Assembly (NCBI GenBank): GCA_030694465.1
Contig: JAUXYJ010000105.1
Coordinates: 186,001 to 250,000, forward strand
Direction of reading: 5' to 3'
Origin: Deltaproteobacteria bacterium
Lineage (GTDB): Bacteria; Myxococcota_A; Polyangia; Polyangiales; Ga0077539
DNA: 64,000 bases
Position 1 is the stretch's first letter, and each line of letters opens with the position of its first letter. Below the pieces are notes generated by a model. The model saw nothing but the letters and a program-made list of their open reading frames with translations. It was not told the origin of the DNA and did not search any database. Positions 33,535 through 42,910 of this stretch are shown piece by piece. The translations under genes and the position numbers were made by a program.

Positions 33535-35214
33535 TCAGCTGCGTGTGAGCTTGCGGTATTTGATGCGCTTGGGGGTGATGGCGTCTTCGCCGAGGCGCTT
33601 GATCTTGTCTGCGATGTAGTCCTGGTAATTTCCTTCAAACCACACGACGCGCGAGTCGCCCTCGAACGCAAGAATGTGGGTCGCGACGCGGTCGAGAAAC
33701 CAGCGATCGTGGGAGATAATCACCGCGCAGCCCGCGAAGTCGAGCAGGGCCTCTTCAAGCGCACGCAGCGTGTCGACGTCGAGGTCATTGGTGGGCTCGT
33801 CGAGGAGCAATACGTTGCCGCCTCGCTTGAGCAATTTGGCGAGGTGAACCCGGTTGCGCTCGCCTCCCGATAGGTCGCCGACGCGCTTCTGTTGGTCGCT
33901 TCCCTTAAACGCGAAGCCACCGACGTACGCGCGTGAGTTGACCTCGCGCTTGCCGATCGGGATGACCTCGCGACCCTCTGAGATCTCGGCCCAGACGGTC
34001 TTGTTGGGGTCGAGCGAATCGCGCGATTGGTCGACGTAGGCGAGCTGCACGGTCTCGCCGATGGTGAGGGTGCCTCCGTCGGGCGTGTCGGCACCGACGA
34101 TCATGCGAAATAGTGTGGTTTTTCCCGCGCCGTTGGGCCCGATGATCCCGACGATTCCGCCGCGCGGGAGGTTAAACGTGAGGTTCTCGTAGAGCAGCCG
34201 ATCGCCAAACCCTTTGGCGACTTTGTCCGCGACGATCACGATGTCACCGAGCCTCGCTGCCGGCGGAATCTGGATCTCGGACTGCACGGTCTTCTCAGGC
34301 CCCTTGTCTTGGACCATGGTCTCGTAGGCTTGCAGACGCGCCTTGCTCTTGGCTTGTCGTGCGCGCGGGCTCCGACGTACCCACTCAAGCTCTGCATCGA
34401 GCGTCTTTTGCTTGGCGCTCGCCTGCTTTTCTTCGACCTGCATGCGCTTGTGCTTGTTGTCGAGCCACTGCGAATAGTTGCCTTTGAAGGGCCGCCCTTC
34501 GCCGCGGTCAAGCTCGAGAATCCAGCCCGCGACGTTGTCGAGAAAATATCGGTCGTGGGTGATGCAGACCACGGTCCCGGCGAACTGCTCGAGGTGCTGC
34601 TCAAGCCACTGAACGCTCTCGGCGTCCAAGTGATTGGTGGGCTCATCCAAGAGCAACATGTCGGGTCTCTCAAGGAGCACGCGGCAGAGCGCAACGCGGC
34701 GGCGTTCGCCACCCGAGAGCGTTGAGACCACGGCATCGGCCGGGGGCAAACGCAGCGCATCCATTGCGATCTCGACCTGGCGATCGAGCTCCCAGGCGTT
34801 GACCCGATCGATCTCTTCTTGGACCTGCGAGTACTCGTTCATGAGCTTCTCAGACTCGGTCTCGTTGGTCACTTCGCCGAGCTTGACACCGATGTCTTCG
34901 AACCGCTGAAGCAGGTCTCGCACGGGCTTGACTGCGAGCTCAACGTTGCCCTTTACGTCGAGCGTCTCGTCGAGTTGTGGCTCTTGTGGGACGTAGCCGA
35001 TGCGGAGCCCAGGCGCGGGTCTGGCCTCGCCGTTGAACTCTTTGTCCACGCCCGCCATGATGCGCAATAGCGTGCTTTTTCCGCTGCCGTTGTTGCCGAG
35101 GACACCGATCTTAGCGCCTGGCAAGAACGCCAACGTGATGCCCTTGAGCACCTCACGGTTGGGTGGAAACACCTTACGGACGTCCTGCATTGTGAAGACA
35201 AATTCGCTGGCCAT
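33535..35214 (-). CDS. ettA: Energy-dependent translational throttle protein EttA (ABC-F)
   Basis: ABC-F ATPase that binds the ribosomal E site and gates entry into elongation according to ATP/ADP. The protein is 559 residues from ATG 35214, close to the usual ~555. It has two ATPase cassettes: Walker A NNGSGKST and PNGAGKTT, signatures TLSGGERRRVALCR and DLSGGERNRVHLAK, and Walker B LLLDEPTNHLD and LLLDEPTNDLD. The ~80-residue linker contains RSPRARQAKSKARLQAYE. EttA subtype is supported by FTMQDVRKVFPPNREVL at the N-terminus and the missing C-terminal extension. The gene is divergent from yqgE. Confidence 0.95.
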   Translation of the reverse strand: MASEFVFTMQDVRKVFPPNREVLKGITLAFLPGAKIGVLGNNGSGKSTLLRIMAGVDKEFNGEARPAPGLRIGYVPQEPQLDETLDVKGNVELAVKPVRDLLQRFEDIGVKLGEVTNETESEKLMNEYSQVQEEIDRVNAWELDRQVEIAMDALRLPPADAVVSTLSGGERRRVALCRVLLERPDMLLLDEPTNHLDAESVQWLEQHLEQFAGTVVCITHDRYFLDNVAGWILELDRGEGRPFKGNYSQWLDNKHKRMQVEEKQASAKQKTLDAELEWVRRSPRARQAKSKARLQAYETMVQDKGPEKTVQSEIQIPPAARLGDIVIVADKVAKGFGDRLLYENLTFNLPRGGIVGIIGPNGAGKTTLFRMIVGADTPDGGTLTIGETVQLAYVDQSRDSLDPNKTVWAEISEGREVIPIGKREVNSRAYVGGFAFKGSDQQKRVGDLSGGERNRVHLAKLLKRGGNVLLLDEPTNDLDVDTLRALEEALLDFAGCAVIISHDRWFLDRVATHILAFEGDSRVVWFEGNYQDYIADKIKRLGEDAITPKRIKYRKLTRS

Positions 35215-35338
35215 GATTTCGCGATTGATAGCAGCGATCGACCGCGCTCGGTGCGCAACACGCGAAGAGATTTCTGGCTTCGAGCAGTTTGTCGCTTGAG
35301 GTGCCCGCACAACGCGAGTCGCGCGCTAAAGTCGACGG

Positions 35339-35929
35339 ATGCCGCTTGACACACTCGCGCCAGGTCTTCTCCTCGCGGCGTCCCATCTTCGAGATGGGCA
35401 CTTCGACAAGCGTGTCATTTTACTCGCGCGATGCGATTCGGAGGGAGCGCTTGGCTGGGTGATCAACGGTCCCTCCGCGGGGAGCGTTCGGTCGTTGCTG
35501 GCGTCGACGTTCGCGGGTGAGCTTGCGCGACCAATCCCTGACTCGCCTGCCTTCGCTGCAGAGGCGACCCTCGGAGGGCCAGTTTCGACCAGCTCAGGCT
35601 GGCTGCTGTACCGCACGATCGACCGCGAACCTCCGGAGCTCCCGGGCGAAATCTCAGTCGGCCCAGGCCTGGTGATCACCAACGAGGTGGCTGCCTTTCG
35701 GCGGGTCTTGGCAGGCGAGTCACCGCAGGCGTTTCGGCTCTTGCTAGGGTACGCGGGCTGGGCGCCAGGGCAGCTTGAGTCCGAAATTAGCAGGGGCTCT
35801 TGGTTGCCCTGTGAGCTCTTTTCAGAGCTCGCGTTTGCGACCGGCGAGGCCGCCTGGGACGCTGCGTATCAGCGCGCGATCGGGCGCTCTGCGGCGGCGT
35901 TTGTTGGCTCGCAGCGAGGCAGCGCCTAG
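35339..35929 (+). CDS. yqgE: YqgE/AlgH family protein (UPF0301)
   Basis: A 196-residue cytoplasmic protein of the YqgE/AlgH family, whose molecular role is poorly defined (AlgH was described as an alginate regulator). Family features are LAPGLLLAASHLRDGHFDK at the start, VILLARCDSEGALGWVING, ATLGGPVS, FRLLLGYAGWAPGQLE and EISRGSWL. It starts 124 bp from the divergent ettA. The stop codon overlaps the stop of the convergent downstream gene in a shared CTAG (35926-35929). Confidence 0.9.
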   Translation: MPLDTLAPGLLLAASHLRDGHFDKRVILLARCDSEGALGWVINGPSAGSVRSLLASTFAGELARPIPDSPAFAAEATLGGPVSTSSGWLLYRTIDREPPELPGEISVGPGLVITNEVAAFRRVLAGESPQAFRLLLGYAGWAPGQLESEISRGSWLPCELFSELAFATGEAAWDAAYQRAIGRSAAAFVGSQRGSA

Positions 35930-37062
35930 CGCGTGGTGGGAGCGGTGCCCCAATCGGTCGCCGCGCTCACAGACAGGTTGACCGAGTGTGACGCAGCCAC
36001 GTTGCGACCTGCGACGGTGCGCCCGTAACTAAAATTGAGTTCGGTCGTGGGATTGATCCGGATGATAAATCCCCCGGAGAGATCCACTTGATCGCGCTCT
36101 AGTCGCACCTCGCGGAGCAGCAAATTGTAGAACGGGTTGTTCTCGCGTCCGTAGTCCGCGGCGGGGACCGTCGGATCAATCGCAGCCACAGAGATTCCGA
36201 TCACGCGCCCGCGGGTGAACGTGTAGAGACCGCTGATCCCGCCGTACAAAATCAGCGTACGACCGATGCTCTGTCCGACACGAAAGCTCCCGTTGAGCTG
36301 TTGACCCGCTCCTGCGGTGCGAAAGTTAAAGCCTGCGTCGAGTCGAAAGAACGTCCCCGACCGAAGCGCCATACCCATCAGGAGGCTCGGTGAGACATCC
36401 AGCTGCCCATCGCCAAGTGTCACGTCGTCACGGACATTTTGTGGGTTGACCAACTCGCCTGCGCGCGCGACAAAATCTGCAGCGCTCGTCGGGTTGTCTC
36501 CGAATGTGCCGCTGGGCCCTTGGTAGCCAGTGGGCATTTTGAGCTTCAGTTCGGCCGAAATCACGAGCGGAAACGGTGGTCGGACCAGCTGGTATCTTAG
36601 GGACACATTGATGTCTGCGATGCCCGCGACCGCGCGAGTCAAATCGATGATGTTTCGGCGGTAGTAGTCGGCTTCGAAGCCAGGGGTTCCCATGGGTCTG
36701 GGCACCAGAATCACGGGATCCGCGGTGTAAGAGACCACCCGAAAGGGGACATTGAGCTCAAACTCAAACCGCGGAAACACGCCCGCGCGAAGGGACGTGT
36801 AGAAGCTCGCGCCGTGGTACTGGCCGTTGAGCGAAAAAGGGAGCTCGCCACCGATGGGCATTCCATTGTTTGGCTCGAAAAAAAACTCGCTGTTTGCGAA
36901 CTGATAGTTGGCGCCGGCACCCACGGCGACTCGGCCTGGCGGGAGCACCCAAGGAGATGCCTCCGTGGCCGACGCAGCGAGCAAGAGTGTGAGGCTCACT
37001 CCAAGCTTAGCGACCATCCTCCGCGTAGAATTCTTCGTGCATACGGACTTACGTGGAGGCAT
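35926..37062 (-). CDS. Outer-membrane beta-barrel protein (transporter-like)
   Basis: A 378-residue exported protein. ATG 37062 is chosen because AGGGG lies ~8 nt upstream, whereas the ATG at 37017 has GGAGG touching it. The signal peptide core is LGVSLTLLLAASATEAS. The mature chain is a run of alternating amphipathic strands (AVGAGANYQFAN, FEFELNVPFRVVSY, LVISAELKLKMPTGY, LILYGGISGLYTF, TELNFSYGRTV) and ends near an aromatic/basic terminus, as in the phenol-degradation MetA-type or generic transporter barrels. The substrate is unknown. It is on the same strand as the kinase upstream (37187-38848) but separated by a terminator. Confidence 0.75.
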   Translation of the reverse strand: MPPRKSVCTKNSTRRMVAKLGVSLTLLLAASATEASPWVLPPGRVAVGAGANYQFANSEFFFEPNNGMPIGGELPFSLNGQYHGASFYTSLRAGVFPRFEFELNVPFRVVSYTADPVILVPRPMGTPGFEADYYRRNIIDLTRAVAGIADINVSLRYQLVRPPFPLVISAELKLKMPTGYQGPSGTFGDNPTSAADFVARAGELVNPQNVRDDVTLGDGQLDVSPSLLMGMALRSGTFFRLDAGFNFRTAGAGQQLNGSFRVGQSIGRTLILYGGISGLYTFTRGRVIGISVAAIDPTVPAADYGRENNPFYNLLLREVRLERDQVDLSGGFIIRINPTTELNFSYGRTVAGRNVAASHSVNLSVSAATDWGTAPTTR

Positions 37063-37169
37063 TCAGAGACCCCTTTTAGACTCAATCGCGATCTGGCGAA
37101 AACGAAGCGCACCGACCACGGCTCGCGACGCTTGCCGGTGATCTAGTGGGCGGGCACGCATCGAAGCGA

Positions 37170-37199
37170 GAAAAAACAAGCTGTCCCTAAAACGACAGC
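37170..37199 (-). terminator. Rho-independent terminator of the membrane kinase gene
   Basis: On the minus strand GCTGTC-gttttagg-GACAGC forms a 6-bp hairpin (37180-37199), followed by TTGTTTTTT (37171-37179). It overlaps the kinase stop codon, so the last codons are part of the hairpin. Confidence 0.7.
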
Positions 37200-38848
37200 G
37201 GAGCTTCAACGGTTTCGTGTGCATGTGGCGCACTCACCGCGTTTGCCGCCACGGGTGTGGGTCTGGCCGCCGGAAGCGTCGGACTAGCCCGAACAACCGC
37301 CACAGGGCTGGCGGCGCTTGCGGCGGGCTGCGGAGGAGGCGTGGGCGCTGCGAAGGGGTTGGGGGGCACGACAGCGGGCGTTGGCGCGGTGCTTACGGCA
37401 GCGGTGGGAGCCGGGGCCACTTCGACGGTGGGCGCGCTCGCTGGAGCGAGCGTCGTGGTTGCGCGCACACGTGTCGCAGAGACAGCGTTTGTGCGGGACG
37501 ACGGTGCAGGGGCTACGACGGGCGCTGTCGTGGGAGCCTCTGCCGTCTGAACTTCTGGGGCGGGTGTTGGCGTGGGCGCGATGGGTGCCGGTGTCGGCGT
37601 GGGTGTGGGTGAAGGGACGGTCGCGGGTGCCTCGGCAACGACGCGAGGAGTGCCAGAGGGCACACTTGTTGAAGAGACGGGAGGCTGCGTCGCAAAGCGA
37701 AAGAGCAGCGCGGTCGCGAAGCCGATTCCAAGAAGCGAGACCAACGCGACGGGCACGAAGAAAGAGCGACGTCTCGCAGCGGGAGCGCCCGCTGGTGTTT
37801 GGGTCTCTGGGAGCGTCGCGGCGAGGGCGAGTGGCGCGATACCCAGGGGGTCAACGCCATCAGGGTGGCTCTGCATGGTGGGACGCGCGGCCTCGGCCCC
37901 CATGGCGATGGGCTTGTAGGCCCTGGGAGCGCTTGACGGAGTCACTGAGGCGCGGGAGACCGATGCGGGCAAGCGTGTCGAGCGAGTGCTCTCGATGCCC
38001 AGGGCGTCGAGCCGCTCGGTGAGCTCTTGCGCGTCACGAGGGCGTTGGTCAATGTCGCGATTGAGGCAGTCCTGGATGAGCTGCGCGAGACCGAAGTCGA
38101 GGTCCGGGACGAGGTCCAGTACTTGAGGGATCGGCTGCGTACACACACGAACTGCTACCTCGTGGATGGTGGCTCCGTCGAAGGGCAGCTGCCCGGTGAT
38201 GAGCTCGAAGAGCATGACACCGACGGACCAGACATCGGCGGCCGGCGTCACGCGGCGAGCGTCCATCATTTGCTCAGGGGCCATGTAGTAAATGGTGCCC
38301 AGCGCGGTTCCGTCCTGCGTTTGCGCAGACGCTTTTTGCTCTCGTGCGATTCCAAAATCGAGGAGCTTGACCCTAACGCCACCCTCACCGTCGTCGGCCA
38401 AAAACACGTTCTCGGGTTTGATGTCGCGATGAATGACCGAGGCGGCGTGTGCGCACGCGAGCGCATCGAGCATCTCACGAACAAAGTTCAGTCTGGCGTC
38501 AATCGCGGGATTTTCACGAGAGATATACTTGTCAAAGCTCTCGCCCGAGAGAAGCTCCATGGCGAGATAGGGGCCTACGTTTGGGTCATCGCCCGCGTCA
38601 AAGACCTTGATAATCCCTGGGTGAGTCAGCGTCGATGCTACGCGCGCTTCGCGAACGAAGCGACCACGGGTGGTCTCGTCCAGACCCGCAGCTGCCAAGA
38701 GCACCTTGAGCGCGACGGTCGCGTTGGTGGTCTTGTGTCGCGCGACAAACACCGCACCCATGCCTCCACGAGCGAGGTCACGCTCGACGACGTATCGATC
38801 GTCGATGGTTTCGCCAATCTGTGGCAGCCGCGGTTCGATGGCGTTCAC
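37187..38848 (-). CDS. Membrane-anchored Hanks-type Ser/Thr protein kinase
   Basis: A 553-residue kinase starting at GTG 38848, with GGAGG 5 nt upstream; the longer in-frame extension to 38932 lacks such a site. The kinase domain shows the glycine loop DLARGGMGAVFVA, the ALKVL lysine, the catalytic loop VIHRDIKPENVFLA, LLDFGIA and YYMAPEQM. The DFG and HRD residues are intact, so it should be active. A single membrane helix SFFVPVALVSLLGIGFATALL follows. It leads to a ~150-residue Pro/Thr/Ala-rich extracytoplasmic tail that looks disordered and has no sensor domain that I recognise. It stands alone, with its own terminator. Confidence 0.93.
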   Translation of the reverse strand: MNAIEPRLPQIGETIDDRYVVERDLARGGMGAVFVARHKTTNATVALKVLLAAAGLDETTRGRFVREARVASTLTHPGIIKVFDAGDDPNVGPYLAMELLSGESFDKYISRENPAIDARLNFVREMLDALACAHAASVIHRDIKPENVFLADDGEGGVRVKLLDFGIAREQKASAQTQDGTALGTIYYMAPEQMMDARRVTPAADVWSVGVMLFELITGQLPFDGATIHEVAVRVCTQPIPQVLDLVPDLDFGLAQLIQDCLNRDIDQRPRDAQELTERLDALGIESTRSTRLPASVSRASVTPSSAPRAYKPIAMGAEAARPTMQSHPDGVDPLGIAPLALAATLPETQTPAGAPAARRRSFFVPVALVSLLGIGFATALLFRFATQPPVSSTSVPSGTPRVVAEAPATVPSPTPTPTPAPIAPTPTPAPEVQTAEAPTTAPVVAPAPSSRTNAVSATRVRATTTLAPASAPTVEVAPAPTAAVSTAPTPAVVPPNPFAAPTPPPQPAASAASPVAVVRASPTLPAARPTPVAANAVSAPHAHETVEAPLSF

Positions 38849-39039
38849 GTGACCTCCGTGAGTGCTGTACGTGCGAGAAAAGACCTTGGTTGCGGAGTTC
38901 TTGACCTGCGTCGCGAATTGACGAGTCACCACACCTCTGCGTCTAACCCACTCGTTGAGAGAGACTACCGCAGAAGAACAACCTTCGTTGGATGCATGAC
39001 GGCGAATTTCGTTGGCAGTTGAATTGTCGATTTGCGCAA

Positions 39040-40440
39040 TTACTGCAGGCGATCGAGCGACTCGGACAGCGTCGTCGCAGAGGCCTCAGCCTGCGCGATG
39101 GTGTCTGGAATTCCGACGCCGCGGTGCCCCGCCGCGCCCACCGAAAGCGTGACAAAGGGCTGCAAATGATCGAGCGCTTCGTCCATGCGATCTGCATGTC
39201 CAAGCGTCATTTGGGGGCTGGCATCGAGGTAGCGCTTCACGCGCACCAGGGTGGGCCGACCACGGACTCCGAGCGCGCGTCTCATGCCACGGATGGCCCG
39301 TTCGGTGAGCTCGTCGTCACCCAAGAGGTGGTCTGTGGGCGCGCGAAATCCTCCAAGAAACGCACGCAACAACACGTAATCTTCGGGAGCTCGTCCCGGC
39401 CATTTGCAAGAGAGCCACGTGCTCGCGTGCACTTCGCAAGGTTCAGACGGAGGCACGACGAACCCCGATGCGTCGGGACTGCGCCCAAGCTGCGCGCGGT
39501 GATATCCCAGCAAAACGACCACGGATGACTGATGGGGCACAGACGCGTAGCGCGCCGCAGCGACTGGGGCAAAGGGCTCAACGAGCCGAGGGATTGCGCG
39601 CGGGGGGAGGGCGAGGAGAACGCCGTCGGCCTGCAACGAGCGGCCATCACTGCACTGGATTTGCCAGCGATGATCGGGCAGGGGCGTGAGCGATTCGACT
39701 GGCGCATTGCAGCGAATCCGCTGGTCTCCAAGCGCGCTCGCGAGGGCGTCGATCAGCGAACCCATTCCATCGCGCAGGGACAAAAACGCGCTCACCGGCG
39801 CTTGTGACTGGGTCTTGGCGCGCGCGTGCTGGGCGCCCCGAATGACTGAGCCGTGATCGCGCTCAAACGCGACGAGCTGAGGAAAAGTGCTGTGGATGCT
39901 GAGCGCCTCGGGATCGCCCGAGTGGATCCCTGCCAGGATGGACTCGGCGAAGAGCTCGCACAGCTCGCGTCCCAATCGGCGGCGGACAAAGCTCGCGATG
40001 CTCTCGTCGTCGCGGCTGGCGGTGGCAATCCATGGTTCGACCAGCGCACGAATACGGCCCCATGGGCTGGCGATTGGTGATCGAAGCCACGACAGCGCGT
40101 CGGTGGGTGCGACGAGCGCCAGACCTGCGGGGACGGGCTGCAACACTCCCCGCTTGAGCACATACAGCTTGCGAAACTCGCTGCGTGTCTCGATGACCTG
40201 ATCGGCCATTCCCAGCCGCCTGATCAACTGCATCGCGCTGGGTTTTGAGCGGACAAAGCCATCTGGGCCGTGCTCGATGACAAAGCCCTGCGCGCGCTCG
40301 GTGTGAATCGGTCCGCCGAGCCGTGGTGAGGCCTCAAGGAGCACGACCTCGCGCGCGGGACGGAGGCTCCGCAGACGATGGGCTGCGCTGAGCCCCGCGA
40401 GACCGCCGCCGATCACTGCGATCAGCGGGCGATTTTTCAC
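39040..40440 (-). CDS. hemY: Protoporphyrinogen oxidase (HemY/HemG type)
   Basis: FAD-dependent, oxygen-using oxidation of protoporphyrinogen IX to protoporphyrin IX in haem synthesis. The 466-residue protein begins with the dinucleotide-binding loop IAVIGGGLAGLSAAHRL and the acidic LLEASPRLGG. It continues with EHGPDGF and ESILAGIHSGDPEALSIHS, a stretch conserved in PPOX. The C-terminus carries LTLGHADRMDEALDH-like and GVGIPDTIAQAE FAD-contacting segments. Its start overlaps the hemE stop by 4 bp, so hemE and hemY are translated together. Confidence 0.93.
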   Translation of the reverse strand: MKNRPLIAVIGGGLAGLSAAHRLRSLRPAREVVLLEASPRLGGPIHTERAQGFVIEHGPDGFVRSKPSAMQLIRRLGMADQVIETRSEFRKLYVLKRGVLQPVPAGLALVAPTDALSWLRSPIASPWGRIRALVEPWIATASRDDESIASFVRRRLGRELCELFAESILAGIHSGDPEALSIHSTFPQLVAFERDHGSVIRGAQHARAKTQSQAPVSAFLSLRDGMGSLIDALASALGDQRIRCNAPVESLTPLPDHRWQIQCSDGRSLQADGVLLALPPRAIPRLVEPFAPVAAARYASVPHQSSVVVLLGYHRAQLGRSPDASGFVVPPSEPCEVHASTWLSCKWPGRAPEDYVLLRAFLGGFRAPTDHLLGDDELTERAIRGMRRALGVRGRPTLVRVKRYLDASPQMTLGHADRMDEALDHLQPFVTLSVGAAGHRGVGIPDTIAQAEASATTLSESLDRLQ

Positions 40441-41480
40441 GCAGATTCAGCCTTGTTGGCGCTGTACTCGTGCACAAAATCGACGAGCCTTTGCACGGTC
40501 TCGACGGGGGTCGTCGGCAAGATCCCGTGGCCGAGATTAAAGATGTGGCCTGGACGATCGCGAGTGCTGTCGAGAATCGCGCGCGCTTTGGCTTCGACGA
40601 CCTCCCAAGGCGCAAAGAGCACCGCGGGATCGAGGTTTCCTTGCACTGCGTGGTTGGGCCCGATGCGGTCCCACGCGGTCGTGATGGGCTCGCGCCAATC
40701 GACACCAAGGACAGTGCCGCCCGCGTCGCGCATGGCGGTCAACAGCGTCGCGGTCCCGGTGCCAAAGTGAATCACCGGAACTCCGAGCGACTGCGCGTCA
40801 TCGAGCACAGATTTTACATGCGGCGCCACGTGCTGCTGGTAGTCGGTGAGCGAGAGCTGACCCACCCACGAGTCAAAGAGCTGAAGCGCCTGGGCGCCCG
40901 CTTGGACCTGCGCGCGGAGGTAGCGCGAGGTCACATCCGAGAGCTTCGCGAGCAGCCGCGAAAAGGCCTCGGGCTCGGAGTACATGAAGCTCTTGGTCTT
41001 CTCAAAGTGGGTGCTGCGGCCGCCCTCGATAAGGTAGCTCGCAAGCGTAAACGGCGCGCCAGCGAAGCCAATCAGAGGGCAGCGTCCGTCGAGCTCGCGG
41101 CGCAGAAGCGTCAGCGTCTCGAGGACGTATCCGAGGCCCTCAGCGATCTCAAACGAGTGCAGCGCGTCCACGTCTTCGACGCTGCGGATGGGCTTGTGAA
41201 CCACGGGGCCTTCGCCCTTGGCGAACTCAAACGGCGCGCCCATCGGCTCGAGCGGCAAGAGGATGTCTGCGAACACAATGGCCGCGTCGACGGGCATCGC
41301 GTTGACTGGCTGCATCGAGACCTGCACTGCGAGCTCTGGGGTCCGGCAAAGCTCGAGCATCGAGTGTTTTGCACGCAGGGCTCGGTACTCGGGCATGTAG
41401 CGTCCCGCTTGTCGCATGAACCAAACGGGAGTGGCGTCAACGGGCTCGCGTCGGCACGCGCGGAGAAATCTGTCGTTCAT
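40437..41480 (-). CDS. hemE: Uroporphyrinogen decarboxylase HemE
   Basis: Decarboxylates the four acetate groups of uroporphyrinogen III to give coproporphyrinogen III. The start at ATG 41480 gives 347 residues, the usual size. The upstream in-frame extension shows no family sequence. Motifs are VWFMRQAGRYMPEYR, where the two Arg and the aromatic residues bind substrate, FADILLPLEPMG, GFAGAPFTLASYLIEGG, SWVGQLS and NLGHGILPTTPVE. It is first in the hemE-hemY pair and divergent from the acyltransferase gene. Confidence 0.96.
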   Translation of the reverse strand: MNDRFLRACRREPVDATPVWFMRQAGRYMPEYRALRAKHSMLELCRTPELAVQVSMQPVNAMPVDAAIVFADILLPLEPMGAPFEFAKGEGPVVHKPIRSVEDVDALHSFEIAEGLGYVLETLTLLRRELDGRCPLIGFAGAPFTLASYLIEGGRSTHFEKTKSFMYSEPEAFSRLLAKLSDVTSRYLRAQVQAGAQALQLFDSWVGQLSLTDYQQHVAPHVKSVLDDAQSLGVPVIHFGTGTATLLTAMRDAGGTVLGVDWREPITTAWDRIGPNHAVQGNLDPAVLFAPWEVVEAKARAILDSTRDRPGHIFNLGHGILPTTPVETVQRLVDFVHEYSANKAESA

Positions 41481-41624
41481 GATGGTCGCGCAGTGTACGA
41501 GCGACTGCGGCCCGCGTCGAAAGAACCGCGATATCGTCGCGTCGTTTTCTGCGAAGCCGGTGCGCGATCGCGGGTCAATTTGCAGCGAGTTATCAGTGAT
41601 TGACGTCAGCGCAGCCGGTGAACG

Positions 41625-42779
41625 ATGAGTGCGAATCTCCCTGAGGGGACGCGCGAAGTTGGGCATCGAACACAGCTCGATGGGCTGCGAGGCTTGGCCG
41701 TTGCGCTCGTGCTCGTGCAGCACCTCGGAGGACCCAGCGTGCTGGTCGCACGCACGGGTCCAGGCGGGCTTGGGGTGTCACTGTTCTTCGTTCTCTCTGG
41801 CTATTTGGTCACTTCGTTGCTGATCGATGCGCGCGATACGCATGGGCAGCGGTGTTCGCTGCGTTCTTTGCTTGGCGTCTTTTACGCGCGCCGATGGCTG
41901 CGGATCGCGCCGCTGTATTGGCTCGTCTTGGGCATCGCCGCCCTGGCAGGAGTGCCCGCGGTACGCCACGCCTGGCTGTGGCATGTGAGCTACCTCTCCA
42001 ACGTATACTTCGCCCTAAAATCCCACTGGGATGGCCCTACAACGCCCCTGTGGTCGTTGGCGCTCGAAGAGCAGTTTTATCTGCTTTGGCCCATCGCGGT
42101 GTTTGCGCTCTCGCGCCGCCGATTGTTTGCGCTCACGTGCGGACTCGTGGCGCTTGGGCCAGTGTTTCGGCTGGTCATTTGGCTCGCGCTCGGGCCCTCA
42201 CCGTTTTGGCTCTTGCTCTTGCCTGGCTACATCGACCAGCTCGCGTTGGGTGCGCTGATGGCGCAGCGTGCGGGCGCAGTGGCCCCGGAACGCGTGAGAG
42301 TGCACGTTCTGCTCGGATTCGCCGCGTTCATGGTGTGGGCCGTGTTTGTGTTTGTCGCGCCTCGCGAAGGCACGCTGGTCTGGGGTCTTCAGCGCGTCGC
42401 GCAGCCGTTGATTGTGGCGCTCGGTGCCGCAACGCTCGTGTTCAGCGCGTCGCGAGGGAGCAAACTTCTATGGGGAAAATTCCTCGACACCGCAGCGCTG
42501 CGTGCGCTCGGCACTGTCAGCTATGGGGTCTATCTTCTCCACGCATTTGTGCACAACGCGGCCCTCGGTCTTAGCGCCATCCCCGGCCTCGCGGTTCTCG
42601 CTCCGCTTCTTCGATGGCTGCACGCGGATGCGTGGCGTTGGTTTGGAGTGTCGTGTCTCACCGTGGTTGTGATCGCGTCGCTCAGTTACCGGCTCGTCGA
42701 GAAGCCGATTCTGACGCTGAAGAGTCGATTTCGGTACGCGCTGTTAGCTGCCAAGGACCCAGTAAAAAAACACACATAG
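41625..42779 (+). CDS. Acyltransferase 3 family membrane protein (OafA/YrhL-like)
   Basis: A 384-residue polytopic membrane protein that would O-acetylate or acylate a surface glycan. Family motifs are QLDGLRGLAVALVLVQHLGG near the N-terminus, with the essential His in VQHL, then LFFVLSGYLVTSLL, FYARRWLRIAPLYW and WSLALEEQFYLLWP. About ten hydrophobic segments follow. The C-terminal SYRLVEKPIL segment is typical. The acceptor is unknown and no polysaccharide cluster surrounds it. It is divergent from hemE. Confidence 0.9.
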   Translation: MSANLPEGTREVGHRTQLDGLRGLAVALVLVQHLGGPSVLVARTGPGGLGVSLFFVLSGYLVTSLLIDARDTHGQRCSLRSLLGVFYARRWLRIAPLYWLVLGIAALAGVPAVRHAWLWHVSYLSNVYFALKSHWDGPTTPLWSLALEEQFYLLWPIAVFALSRRRLFALTCGLVALGPVFRLVIWLALGPSPFWLLLLPGYIDQLALGALMAQRAGAVAPERVRVHVLLGFAAFMVWAVFVFVAPREGTLVWGLQRVAQPLIVALGAATLVFSASRGSKLLWGKFLDTAALRALGTVSYGVYLLHAFVHNAALGLSAIPGLAVLAPLLRWLHADAWRWFGVSCLTVVVIASLSYRLVEKPILTLKSRFRYALLAAKDPVKKHT

Positions 42780-42910
42780 TGTGCGGTTTGCCGTTGGACG
42801 TTTGTCCTTTCGTGGCGCAGCGCGTCGGATTCGTGTAAGAGCCGCCCGCTCGCCAGCCAATCCGCATGATGTGCGATGTGTTTTTCCGCTGGTGCTGCGA
42901 GGAACATGCA